Shown: positions 1-8,632 of the stretch, in pieces | Numbering within the stretch: position 1 is the stretch's first letter | Layout of the letters: the number at the start of each line of letters is the position of its first letter | Assembly (NCBI GenBank): GCA_016210115.1 | Contig: JACQUW010000182.1 | Coordinates: forward strand, 1 to 54,627 | Length of the DNA: 54,627 nt | Source of the DNA: Deltaproteobacteria bacterium | Lineage (GTDB): Bacteria; Desulfobacterota; Binatia; UBA9968 | Direction: 5' to 3' | Program-made: the position numbers and the translations under genes | The notes under the pieces: model-generated | Told to the model about the DNA's origin: nothing | Seen by the model: only the letters and a program-made list of their open reading frames with translations | Databases searched by the model: none

Positions 1-29
1 AGAAGAACGGAGGTGTCGATGTAAAGCAA
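1..29 (-). CDS. PIN-domain (VapC-like) toxin, N-terminus only
   Basis: Only the first nine or so codons are in the window. They begin with TTG directly after the stop of the small upstream ORF and read LYIDTSVL. This is the typical opening of PIN-domain ribonuclease toxins, with the first catalytic Asp inside the IDTS motif. Toxins of this family are usually the second gene of a VapBC pair, and the stop-to-start contact with the preceding ORF fits that. The family call rests on a very short match; the rest of the gene lies beyond the window edge. Confidence 0.45.
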
Positions 30-188
30 TTATCGGATACCAGCCTGCCTCTTCGGTGGCCTCTTGCGGGAAGCCTCCAACGTCTCTTCATGGGCCAAGA
101 TACGCTTCAGACTTGCTTTTCTAGCACGGTGAAGTAGGACGGAGGTCGATGCTGTCCTTATATATTTCGCGAATTCTTTCAGGTCCAT
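30..188 (-). CDS. small ORF preceding the PIN toxin, possible antitoxin
   Basis: A 52-codon ORF starts at an ATG at 188 and its stop abuts the start of the PIN gene. It is basic (many Lys and Arg, ending KRPPKRQAGIR) and matches no antitoxin family I recognise. Its position is the reason to suspect a VapB/Phd-type partner. Positions 133-152 inside it resemble positions 1-22, which encode the start of the PIN gene (18 of 20 bases with a 2-base gap), so the ORF may instead be a scar of a partial duplication. Confidence 0.25.
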   Translation of the reverse strand: MDLKEFAKYIRTASTSVLLHRARKASLKRILAHEETLEASRKRPPKRQAGIR

Positions 189-357
189 GGCGGCTTCACA
201 CTACCAGCCGGGAGACAGTCAGTCAACCAAGCACGCTTCCCGCGCCAGACCGGACAGGCACGGTCATCTAATCGAAACCCTCCTTCAGGCAAAGCGCTTG
301 AAAAAACCGAAGCGGTAATGTCTAATTTGCCTCTCTGTTTGCCGGATCACGATCATC

Positions 358-1245
358 ATGAACAGCGAAACTGTCTCTGCCATCGTTCTCGATTACCGCG
401 CGGCGGAGAAAACGCGAGACTGCCTGAAGTCTCTTGCCGGCCAAGGCCTTCAAACAACCTACGTTCTCGACAACTCAGACTCTGAAAGCGCCTCATTAGA
501 GCTGCGCCAGGCCCTTCGGCAGCTCCAATCTTCCGGCATCGATTTCAAAATTGAAATCCTGTCCGCCGGAAAAAACCTCGGCTTTGGGAGAGGAGTCAAC
601 TTTGTCCTCTCCCATGACAGACACGCCGGATCCCCTCATGAGTATTATCTGCTCCTCAACAATGATGCCGTTGCAGGCCCATCGTTGGTCAGGGGCTTGA
701 TAAACGTGATAAAACAAGACTCTCAGATTGCCCTAGTCGCGCCGAGAATCGTTTCGAATGATCCCGGACGCGAATTTGGCATCTGGTACCAGCGGTATTT
801 GGGTTTGCTCCTATCGCGACCAGGGAGATTTCGGTTTCATTACCTGGTTGGCTGCTGCTTGCTTTTTCGGAAGGATCTCCTTGGCGAGGATCGCCTTTTC
901 GATGAAGCATTTTTCATGTACGGCGAGGACGCAGAGTTGGGCTGGCGTCTAACCCGTCAGGGCAAGTCAATAAGCTGCGCCAAGGACGTCTTTATCCAAC
1001 ACGAATTCGGCCCATCCGTAGACAGAGCGAGTTTTTTCTACGAATACCACATGGTTCGCAGCCATTTGCTCCTGAGTCTCCGAACCTGGATTCATCCAGC
1101 GGAAATCCCGTTTCTGGTGACCACTAAATCCCTCTCTCTCGGCTGCCGCGCTCTGATTCGAAGTTTCCGCCACCGTTCCTTGGTACCTCTGGCTGCCTAT
1201 CTCCTCGCCTGGCTCCCTTTGAACCCGAACGGACCTGGTTCCTGA
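358..1245 (+). CDS. GT2 glycosyltransferase, rhamnosyltransferase-like
   Basis: The 295-residue protein belongs to glycosyltransferase family 2 of the WbbL/rhamnosyltransferase type, cytoplasmic enzymes that transfer a nucleotide-activated sugar onto a growing surface glycan. Visible motifs are the N-terminal SAIVLDYRA strand, KNLGFGRGVN near residue 75, the metal-binding NNDA near residue 101, and FDEAFFMYGEDAELGWRL near residues 180-200, which holds the catalytic-base ED pair. The length fits the family. There is no clear Shine-Dalgarno sequence before the ATG. It is followed in the same direction by a secreted GH140-like protein and lies beside a large minus-strand polysaccharide cluster. 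The exact sugar cannot be told. Confidence 0.85.
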   Translation: MNSETVSAIVLDYRAAEKTRDCLKSLAGQGLQTTYVLDNSDSESASLELRQALRQLQSSGIDFKIEILSAGKNLGFGRGVNFVLSHDRHAGSPHEYYLLLNNDAVAGPSLVRGLINVIKQDSQIALVAPRIVSNDPGREFGIWYQRYLGLLLSRPGRFRFHYLVGCCLLFRKDLLGEDRLFDEAFFMYGEDAELGWRLTRQGKSISCAKDVFIQHEFGPSVDRASFFYEYHMVRSHLLLSLRTWIHPAEIPFLVTTKSLSLGCRALIRSFRHRSLVPLAAYLLAWLPLNPNGPGS

Positions 1246-1414
1246 CAGTGTGTCATAATGCTATTCGAGAAGCCGATCCCCATACTTCTCCTCTGGGTTG
1301 TTTGACACGATGGCGGTTCATCGCATAGCCTTTGGCCGTGCGACGGGGGCTGATTTCAGCGGAGTACGCGCTTTCCGCATGCCTCCGCAATCCAACGCCA
1401 TTTTGGAACCTGAA

Positions 1415-3019
1415 ATGATGGGATCGAGGCGGTTCGCTTTTGTACTTTTAATTGTAATCGTCCACGTTCAGCCGGTATTCGCGGAGATCAGGCAATGGCG
1501 CGTGATGGAGCTGAAATTCACGGCAAATCAGGACCATGTCAAGCCTATAGAGCTCCAATTTGCTGCGGTCTTTACTGGGCCGGGTGAGAGACATTATTTG
1601 GTGCCCGGCTTCTGGGACGGTGAGAGAAGCTGGAGAGTCCGCTTCGCGCCGCCAGCTCCAGGTGATTGGACCTACGTAACACTGTGCAATGATTCCAGTG
1701 ATACGGGATTGCACGAGCAGCGCGGTTCTTTTTACGCCCATCCTGCGGGCTCCGAGAACCGGCTGTTTGCACACGGGGGTTTTCTGCGCGTGAGCGAGAA
1801 TCGCCACTATCTTACCTTTTCCGACGGCACGCCTTTTTTCTGGCTCGGAGATACCTGGTGGCTCTGCCCGTCGAAACTTTGCCCGATTTCTGGCTCGTCG
1901 AACCCAAGGTATGTGTCCATGTACAAGACTCTTGTGGACACCCGCAGGGCGCAGGGATTTACCGTTATTCAAATGGCGTTTATCACAGGAGAAACAAAGC
2001 TCTTCAATCCGACCCAATGGAGTGAGTCGACGATCGGCTTCTGGCGCGAGGCCGACCAGTACGTCGCATACGCAAACGAATCAGGACTCTTGCCAGTTAT
2101 CGGAATTGGATTTCATAGCGACATAGACCCCGTGAGCCTGGACAATTTGAAGACGCTTTGGCGGTATGTAATTGCCCGCTACGGAAGTTTTGCGGTGACC
2201 TGGCTGGTGCTGGGAGAATACAACCTGAACGATCCTCCCGAGCGTCTGCAAAAGGTGCTGGCGCTGGGACGGTTCATTAAGGACACTGACCCTTACAAAC
2301 GGGCCATGAGCGTTCATCCCTCCCACGCCCGCCGCGACCGGAGACAGGCCTGGAGCCAACTCTGGTATGACTTCATTATGATCCAATGCGGCCATGGGTT
2401 GGTGCCGCCGGCTGATTTGTACCTGAATGCATATTCTAGGGAAGAGCGAAAACCAGTATTGGAAGCCGAATGTAACTATGAGGGCGTCAGGGAGACCAAA
2501 GCAGAAAAAGTGCGATTAGTGGCGTATCGAGCGATTCAGGCGGGTTCCTTCGGATACACTTATGGCGCTCATGGTTTGTGGTATCCAACCCAATCCCCGG
2601 AGGACAGAAGGTTTGAGGAATATGGGAAGACGATCCCCTGGTGGGAGGCTCTCCAGCTTCCCGGAGGGCACCAGATGCAGCATCTGCGAACGCTGTACGA
2701 ATCCCTCGAATGGTGGAAACTCGAACCTTCGCCCGCGCTGGTAGAAACCGCCGAGGAACTTCCGGAGGAACTTCGCATTCTCGCAAAAGCAGACAAGGAT
2801 GAAGTCTTCACGTTCTATTTTCCAAAGGGGATTGACCCAAAACTTGAGGCCAGGCTGGCGCGGGGATATCCGGGTGCAACTTATTCGGCGAGGTGGTTTA
2901 ATCCCCGGACGGGAGATTCGCTTTTTGTAAACAAACTACAAATTCCAACCGCCGCGACTCTCTTGCCTGAGCGCCCCAATGCCGAGGATTGGGTGCTTAT
3001 CCTCAGAAAAGATCAATAG
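1415..3019 (+). CDS. secreted GH140-like (DUF5060/DUF4038) glycoside hydrolase
   Basis: I prefer the start at 1415 (GGAA about six bases upstream, second Met at 1418) because it places a hydrophobic signal sequence (FAFVLLIVIVHVQPVFA) at the very N-terminus; the frame is open back to 1298. After the signal comes a DUF5060-type beta-sandwich to about residue 115, then a DUF4038 TIM-barrel-like domain marked by FFWLGDTWW, and a C-terminal Ig-like domain with RWFNPRTGDS typical of the collagen-binding-like tail of these proteins. Candidate active-site acids are in LVLGEYN and EAECNYEG. Characterised relatives (GH140) cleave apiose-containing plant pectin, but the family is broad. An extracellular or periplasmic polysaccharide-trimming role is inferred. 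Confidence 0.75.
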   Translation: MMGSRRFAFVLLIVIVHVQPVFAEIRQWRVMELKFTANQDHVKPIELQFAAVFTGPGERHYLVPGFWDGERSWRVRFAPPAPGDWTYVTLCNDSSDTGLHEQRGSFYAHPAGSENRLFAHGGFLRVSENRHYLTFSDGTPFFWLGDTWWLCPSKLCPISGSSNPRYVSMYKTLVDTRRAQGFTVIQMAFITGETKLFNPTQWSESTIGFWREADQYVAYANESGLLPVIGIGFHSDIDPVSLDNLKTLWRYVIARYGSFAVTWLVLGEYNLNDPPERLQKVLALGRFIKDTDPYKRAMSVHPSHARRDRRQAWSQLWYDFIMIQCGHGLVPPADLYLNAYSREERKPVLEAECNYEGVRETKAEKVRLVAYRAIQAGSFGYTYGAHGLWYPTQSPEDRRFEEYGKTIPWWEALQLPGGHQMQHLRTLYESLEWWKLEPSPALVETAEELPEELRILAKADKDEVFTFYFPKGIDPKLEARLARGYPGATYSARWFNPRTGDSLFVNKLQIPTAATLLPERPNAEDWVLILRKDQ

Positions 3020-3117
3020 GCTGGAAGACAGGGGGATCAGAATCGAATAATCGAATCCAAGATGGTGAATGGACGTCAGCGGGTATGGGCCGCGACTCCA
3101 ATCATGATAGCTCTAAT

Positions 3118-3912
3118 TCATTGCTTCACGGCGATAATCACGTCCTGCAGACAACCAAGAAACTCCTTCCTGCCACACCAAGAGCCGTAAGTGATTTCTG
3201 TAATACTCAAATGATTTTTGTCGTAAAGTTTCCTCACGTATGACTCCGCATGGGCCACTGTTGTCTCCGGAGTTTTTTGATCCGCAATCCGGCAGATCTC
3301 GTCGTCACACTCATATATGAACGGTACCTTGATGGTATTTAGCCCCGCATCTATTCGCCTCAGAGACTCCTCGCTTAAGAGGAAAAATGTGATTACGGAC
3401 TTGCCGCCGGTCTTGAGCATGCGCCCGATCTCGGAGAAATAATTCCCCATATCGAGAGGCAGCATGTGCGTGAAGACCGATGACAAAAATATGAGATCGA
3501 ACGTCTCGCTTTCATAAGGGAACCTGTAGTCGCACGCTCGGTAGCGCCCGCCTGCGTTATAGTGGGAGCTGAAGATATCAGCCAGAGCAAACCGAAAGTT
3601 TTTAAAGCGCTTGTAACTCCGGCTGCACCACTCAATGGCCTGAGGAACGACATCGATCCCGTCATAACCGCCGCTGCCACTGAGATACTTCGTTAGCGGT
3701 CTGGCCTTTTGTCCTATACCGCACCCGATATCCAGCACACGATCGCCTGGAGACAGTCGAGCATGACCGATCAAAAAGTGATGCGTAAAACCCTCACCAA
3801 CCCTTCTAAACTCTTCCTGCGTCGTTGCTCCGTCGAACAGCATGTCGACTGGGGGTACCAGCTGATATGTATTCAACCAACGCAGACGGCGGGCCAATCC
3901 TTGCACCCTCAT
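3118..3912 (-). CDS. class I SAM-dependent methyltransferase
   Basis: A 264-residue Rossmann-fold methyltransferase. Motif I is VLDIGCGIGQKA near residues 59-70, the acidic end of strand 2 is GIDVVP near residue 87, and motif IV is FDLIFLSSVFTHML near residue 140, followed by RMLKTGGKSVITFF. This arrangement is typical of Methyltransf_11/25 enzymes in glycan clusters, where they methylate sugars or lipid carriers. It lies on the minus strand downstream of another methyltransferase and a GT4 transferase, separated by about 235 bases in which I see nothing recognisable, so it may have its own promoter. The substrate is unknown. Confidence 0.8.
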   Translation of the reverse strand: MRVQGLARRLRWLNTYQLVPPVDMLFDGATTQEEFRRVGEGFTHHFLIGHARLSPGDRVLDIGCGIGQKARPLTKYLSGSGGYDGIDVVPQAIEWCSRSYKRFKNFRFALADIFSSHYNAGGRYRACDYRFPYESETFDLIFLSSVFTHMLPLDMGNYFSEIGRMLKTGGKSVITFFLLSEESLRRIDAGLNTIKVPFIYECDDEICRIADQKTPETTVAHAESYVRKLYDKNHLSITEITYGSWCGRKEFLGCLQDVIIAVKQ

Positions 3913-4147
3913 ATACAGCCCTCAACAAGACTCAATGACACACCCTCGCCTTTACTTTTCGGTTCACCTCGCCTGCCGGGACTCCTGACTTTGCTTCGTC
4001 GCTTTGTTGACGACTGCGCCAGAGAGGCTGAGGATAAGGGTCGATAAAGGCCATACCGATCGATCCGACAAATGCGGTGGTTTGTATCATGATCAAAAAA
4101 GGTTCCTGATACCTCTTATCTGCTATCCATTCCCAACAGCGTTCTTT

Positions 4148-5086
4148 TTAAACTCTGCGAATCCAAATACTGCCTCCTCTGTTTCTCATGCAGAGCGGCA
4201 TCTCCTGCTCAAAAGTCGGCTGGTGGAAATGCTCCAAAAACGTATTGAAGAATACGATCTTGAATGAGGCATTAAACTGCAAAAACGATCTCAAGACGTA
4301 TAACTCGGTCCAGGCTCTCCCCTCATAGATCCATTCCTTGGGATATTCAAAAGGGTAGAAAATATCGTGAAAGTGGACATACACACCCCTCTTGAGACGC
4401 GGGAGTATTTCAAAGAATATCCGATTAACGTCGCTGTTGACTTTGCTTACGTGCGTCGAATCGATAAACAAAATGTCACCCTGAGAAAGAGACTCGAATT
4501 CACTCAACTGGACATCCTGAAGCCTTTTGGAGATGAGCGTGAGGCTCTTCAAGTCACCGGGTCGAATCAAGGATAACAGGAGCTCCGGGAACGGCTCGAT
4601 ACAGGTGATTTTGATTGAACCGTCAAAAAACCGCTCGTTCGTGTCCAGCATTACGCACGACGAATATCCAGAGCCAATCTCAATGATTTTCTTTGGCTTC
4701 GCATGTCTTATCATGCTGTAGAGAAAAACGGCGTCCGAGTATGAATAAGAAGGGTTCTCGAAAAAGTACCTTAAGCCGTTGCTCTTTTCCGGTTTGAAAG
4801 GCAATTCGCTGTAATAATTCTTAAATTCGCCGAGCAGTGACAATTGTTCCTGCTCATTCAGGTCAATGCCCGGGATTTGACGTGGAATATGGCCAAAAAT
4901 GGCCTCTTCTCTTCCTCTGACCTCATCCAAATCTGGGATTGGAGAGTAATAATGGCCTGGGGGGACAAACTGATTGTACGGGGTGAGACCAGGTGAGTCT
5001 GGTCGCGGGTTCTCTTTTCCACTTAGACCAGCACTCATCAACTGGAGCTTCTTCACAGTATAGCTGATTAGACCGGCGATGGTCAT
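4148..5086 (-). CDS. class I SAM methyltransferase (Methyltransf_24-like)
   Basis: Translation probably starts at 5086, which gives 312 residues and a 4-base ATGA overlap with the stop of the upstream GT4 gene, a sign of translational coupling; the frame is open further upstream. The SAM-binding motif reads IIEIGSGYSS, followed by ITCIEPFPE and GDILFIDSTHVSK, then YVHFHDIFYPFEYP. This pattern (Asp-Ser-Thr-His and the HFHDIF strand) is seen in methyltransferases and related proteins of polysaccharide clusters. The C-terminus is rich in aromatic residues. A role in methylating an O-antigen or capsule component is inferred from context only. Confidence 0.72.
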   Translation of the reverse strand: MTIAGLISYTVKKLQLMSAGLSGKENPRPDSPGLTPYNQFVPPGHYYSPIPDLDEVRGREEAIFGHIPRQIPGIDLNEQEQLSLLGEFKNYYSELPFKPEKSNGLRYFFENPSYSYSDAVFLYSMIRHAKPKKIIEIGSGYSSCVMLDTNERFFDGSIKITCIEPFPELLLSLIRPGDLKSLTLISKRLQDVQLSEFESLSQGDILFIDSTHVSKVNSDVNRIFFEILPRLKRGVYVHFHDIFYPFEYPKEWIYEGRAWTELYVLRSFLQFNASFKIVFFNTFLEHFHQPTFEQEMPLCMRNRGGSIWIRRV

Positions 5087-6339
5087 TTCGCAATTCCATC
5101 GCGTGTCGCTTGACAGGTTTCGTCCCGGGCCATCATAGATGCTGGCTCCACTTCGGGCTGGACACATAATCGTGTTCCGGTCATCTCTGGGACAATTCTC
5201 CGTTGGAGAATCTCGTCGATCCGTCTTTTGTACCTTAGCCCGATTGCCCTGTAACTGAAGTAGGTCCTGATATGGCGGCTCGCGATTTGGCCCAGCGCTC
5301 GCCCATAATCTCGGTCGTCCAACAGCTTGAGCATGTGGGAAACCGCACTATCGATGTCTGGTTCCGCCCAAACCTGTCCTTTAGCATGCGGATAGGCGCT
5401 TTCCGGGACATCAACCAGTTTGTGGCGAACTAGACAAGAATTTTGATCATCCATGAAGTCCAGATTGCCAGAGTACCCGGTTGCGACGACCGGTTTGCTA
5501 AGCAGCATGGCCTCGGCCATGCCTCGACCAAAGCCCTCAGAGCGATGAAGCGACACAAAGCAGTCGCAGCACCGGACGAGATTTTTGATTTCGTTATCAG
5601 TGAAAACGTCGTCGATAATGATCAGCCGATCTATGCACCCGTACTTATTCACTTCCGTGATAAATTCCTGAAATTCCAACCGACTCTTAGCCGAGCTGCT
5701 AGCACCGTGAAGCTTGATGACAAGGCGCATACCTTCTCTACTCCGAGCGGCACAAACTTCGTCGAATGCCTGAATAGCAGCAAGCGGGTTCTTGCGGGAA
5801 ATGTAGGATCTGAAGTCGAAACAAAACAAGAATAGGTACGCACTCTCCGGGAGCCCGAAATACCTCCGTCCCAACAACGACGAAAGCTTTATTTGGACCG
5901 CCAGAGGCAGGTGGAATACAGGTTTGGTGGTAGCTTTCTCAAGGGAATCAACAACGAATCGCGAAGGAGCCCAGATCTCATCGAAACGATTCAAATGCTC
6001 GATCCACTCCCGCGGGTAGATACCAAGCTCCCATTGGGGGCAGATCACATTGTGAGCACCGTATGGCAACTTTCCGCCAAGCCGATCTGCAGCTCGCTCC
6101 ACTTCATCGCCATTGATGTAGAATATGTTAAGATTTGAACTCACACCGTTCACCAAGTGACCACTAAGCTCTTTCTTAAGATGCAAATCCGCAGAATCGT
6201 AACCCCGGAAAAGATCGCGAATCGGCAGCGTAAGCCCGGTCGCCCGAAACGCTCGAAAGGAGCAACGGATATCTTCCCCCCGTCCGGTCGGGGCGAATGG
6301 ATGACCTATCAAAACCACTCTTTGATTTGAGTCGCTCAC
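5083..6339 (-). CDS. GT4-family glycosyltransferase
   Basis: A 418-residue GT-B fold transferase. The N-terminal half has VVLIGHPFAPTGRGED and the ICPQWELGIYPREWIEHLNRFDEIWAPS stretch seen in tandem glycosyltransferases of capsule loci. The C-terminal donor-binding half has the family-4 signature FVSLHRSEGFGRGMAEAMLLSKPVVATGYSGN, where the E-x7-E glutamates contact the nucleotide sugar. It overlaps the downstream methyltransferase by four bases and follows the GT2-WbsX gene by about 35 bases, so the three are probably one minus-strand transcript. Donor and acceptor are unknown. Confidence 0.85.
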   Translation of the reverse strand: MSDSNQRVVLIGHPFAPTGRGEDIRCSFRAFRATGLTLPIRDLFRGYDSADLHLKKELSGHLVNGVSSNLNIFYINGDEVERAADRLGGKLPYGAHNVICPQWELGIYPREWIEHLNRFDEIWAPSRFVVDSLEKATTKPVFHLPLAVQIKLSSLLGRRYFGLPESAYLFLFCFDFRSYISRKNPLAAIQAFDEVCAARSREGMRLVIKLHGASSSAKSRLEFQEFITEVNKYGCIDRLIIIDDVFTDNEIKNLVRCCDCFVSLHRSEGFGRGMAEAMLLSKPVVATGYSGNLDFMDDQNSCLVRHKLVDVPESAYPHAKGQVWAEPDIDSAVSHMLKLLDDRDYGRALGQIASRHIRTYFSYRAIGLRYKRRIDEILQRRIVPEMTGTRLCVQPEVEPASMMARDETCQATRDGIAK

Positions 6340-6379
6340 GATATTCTAATACATGTGGCGCGAGAACAAGATTTTCCTA

Positions 6380-8575
6380 TTACGGCTCAAGTAGGTCTCG
6401 CTGCAGAGCATCCCGGGTCGCTTCAAGAAAGCCATGGCCGAAGTGACTATCCGGCTCTAAATAATTGCCCTCCGCCCATTCATTCCAAGCCACCACAAAG
6501 ACAAGTTGTTCGTCCCCAAAGTTTTGCTCTCGCGTTCGCGCAATCACGGCTTGAAGCCAAGCCTGGTACGCACCGGGGGAGACATGGACAAATGTGCTGG
6601 GGTCATTTTGACGGCGCGCCGTATTGTCCCAAGACGGCATAACGGCATGAAAGAGAACATGGCCATCTTTCTCCTGTTCCAGATATTTCATCACGGCTTC
6701 CCGGTAGTCATAAACGGCTCCAGCATAGTTGGGGTTCAGCAACTTTCCTGGCGGTTTAATGGGACTGAGCTTTCGGTGCGGTGGAAAGGCTACGGAGGCG
6801 TCAAAACCCAGCTTAGAAGGATCTACACCCTGCCGGGAAAATTGGAAGGAATTGACCATCGCAAGATAAATTTCGCCCAATCCTTCTTGACGACAAATTT
6901 CGCGCCAGATCTCCGTCGTCCGCCTCGGATCCGGGAAGAGCTCGATACGGTAAACAAGCAACAGCGGTTTGCCATGGATCCTTATGTAATGCGGATGCCG
7001 CATATAGCGAATAAGATCCCGGATGACGGAGCGATCATCGTCGTCTGAATGTTGTTGCGCCATCAGAACGTGGCCGTCCCCGCCATCCCATTTTTGAGTC
7101 CAATTCTCATTGGCCCAGCAAAGGCAAAAAGGGATATTTGGCTTATTCGAGTTCATTATTCGTTCAAGAGGCAGATCCAGCAGGCGTTTTCCGTTGAACC
7201 AGTAATAATAGAAACAGAAACCGTAAATGCCGTATCTCTTGGCCAGTTCTGCTTGCTCCTCCAAGACTTCGGCAAGCCGAAGGTCATAGAAGCCAAAATC
7301 ACTGGGCAACCGCGGCTGGTAATGCCCAACAAAGTTAGGGCGGGCTTTTGCGACATTAGTCCATTCGGTGAACCCTTTGCCCCACCAAAGATCGTTTTCG
7401 GGAATCGGATGATACTGAGGGAGATAGAATGCAATTAGTCGCACCCTGTTGAGTTCATCGATCTGCGCCTGCCATTTCTCCGAGAGCTTCTGCTGACCAC
7501 GGACTACGAGAGCTTGCTTATAACTCGGCTCCAGCATTCCTGAAGTCGTAGCACTGAGGTGATGCACCACCACGGCTCTAGGATTATAAAGTATTCGGTA
7601 CCCCCGGCTGCGAAGACCGAAACAGAGATCAACATCCTCGCAATAAGCCGGCGCGAAGGCCTGGTCGAAACCTCCCATCTCCCGGAACAGCCTCGTGGGC
7701 AGGATTAGACAGCAGCCGGATACGTAATCGACCTCTCGAAGACGGTTGTATTTCGGCAGTTCAGGATCATCAAAGAGACCTACCAACCGGGAAGTAGCGC
7801 CAGGGTCCAGGCACACCCCAGCCTCCTGCAGCCGTCCATCCGGGAACAGGACCTTCGGTCCAACCGCGCCCACATTGCTGTAGTTCGAAAATGTTTTCAC
7901 GAGCGCGACCAGCCATCCTTCCAAAACCTGCGCGTCGTTATTGAGGAAAACAACAAACTCCCCGCGCGCCCGTTCTGCCGCACGGTTGCACGTGCGGAGG
8001 AACCCGAGGTTCTGCTGATTTCTGAGGTGAGTGATATTCTTCACGCGGGCCAGAATCTCTTGAGTTCTTTCGCCGGAACCATCATCGATCACTATGATCT
8101 CATAGGAACAACCCCGCGTGTTTCTGGCGATAGAAGCCAAACATTCGAGCGTAAGTCTCTCATTATTGTAAACAGGAATGATGATGGATATGTTAGGGCT
8201 CTGCACAGACGCAAATTCCAGGGACGAAGCTTGGGTATCCAACTCACCGTCATCAAATGAGACCATTGGAGGTCGTTTCGGACGGATATCAGCCACACGG
8301 GTTTTCTTAGCTTCCTCGATTCTAGCGGAAAGCGCGACGTAATCCCGCCAATTCACCTCGCCATCCATCTTGGGTTTGGGCTTGGCTGGACTGAGCCCAG
8401 GGCTTTGCTCTGCAAACCTCAATATAGAAACTCGTCTCAGGTCCCGAATCACATTTCTAAGGAAAACTCTCGTTCCATCTCTTCTCCACAACCAAACCGC
8501 CCGCCTCACCAGCCGCAGTGGCCGATTTCTGAAAGTGTCCACCGAGTTAAGCTTAAGCAGCCATGAATTTTCCAT
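6380..8575 (-). CDS. bifunctional GT2 glycosyltransferase / WbsX (GH99-like) protein
   Basis: The start at 8575 has AAGGA nine bases upstream; the ATG at 8584 in the same frame has that AAGGA directly against it and is less likely. The protein is 731 residues. An N-terminal segment of about 120 residues precedes a GT2 domain (ISIIIPVYNN, NLGFLRTCN, NNDAQV, FAPAYCEDVDLCFGL). From about residue 375 a WbsX domain follows, beginning RLIAFYLPQYHPIPEND, with WWGKGFTEWTN, YYYWFNGKRLLD, CWANENWTQKWDG and VVAWNEWAEGNYLEP. WbsX domains resemble GH99 endo-mannosidases and are common in rhamnan and O-antigen loci. The fusion suggests one polypeptide that adds a sugar and acts on an adjoining linkage; that is inference. 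Confidence 0.87.
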   Translation of the reverse strand: MENSWLLKLNSVDTFRNRPLRLVRRAVWLWRRDGTRVFLRNVIRDLRRVSILRFAEQSPGLSPAKPKPKMDGEVNWRDYVALSARIEEAKKTRVADIRPKRPPMVSFDDGELDTQASSLEFASVQSPNISIIIPVYNNERLTLECLASIARNTRGCSYEIIVIDDGSGERTQEILARVKNITHLRNQQNLGFLRTCNRAAERARGEFVVFLNNDAQVLEGWLVALVKTFSNYSNVGAVGPKVLFPDGRLQEAGVCLDPGATSRLVGLFDDPELPKYNRLREVDYVSGCCLILPTRLFREMGGFDQAFAPAYCEDVDLCFGLRSRGYRILYNPRAVVVHHLSATTSGMLEPSYKQALVVRGQQKLSEKWQAQIDELNRVRLIAFYLPQYHPIPENDLWWGKGFTEWTNVAKARPNFVGHYQPRLPSDFGFYDLRLAEVLEEQAELAKRYGIYGFCFYYYWFNGKRLLDLPLERIMNSNKPNIPFCLCWANENWTQKWDGGDGHVLMAQQHSDDDDRSVIRDLIRYMRHPHYIRIHGKPLLLVYRIELFPDPRRTTEIWREICRQEGLGEIYLAMVNSFQFSRQGVDPSKLGFDASVAFPPHRKLSPIKPPGKLLNPNYAGAVYDYREAVMKYLEQEKDGHVLFHAVMPSWDNTARRQNDPSTFVHVSPGAYQAWLQAVIARTREQNFGDEQLVFVVAWNEWAEGNYLEPDSHFGHGFLEATRDALQRDLLEP

Positions 8576-8632
8576 TAAAGGCATTCCTTGCAGGTACTCA
8601 TAACGAAAATAATTAGCCGTCTTCTCGCATTG

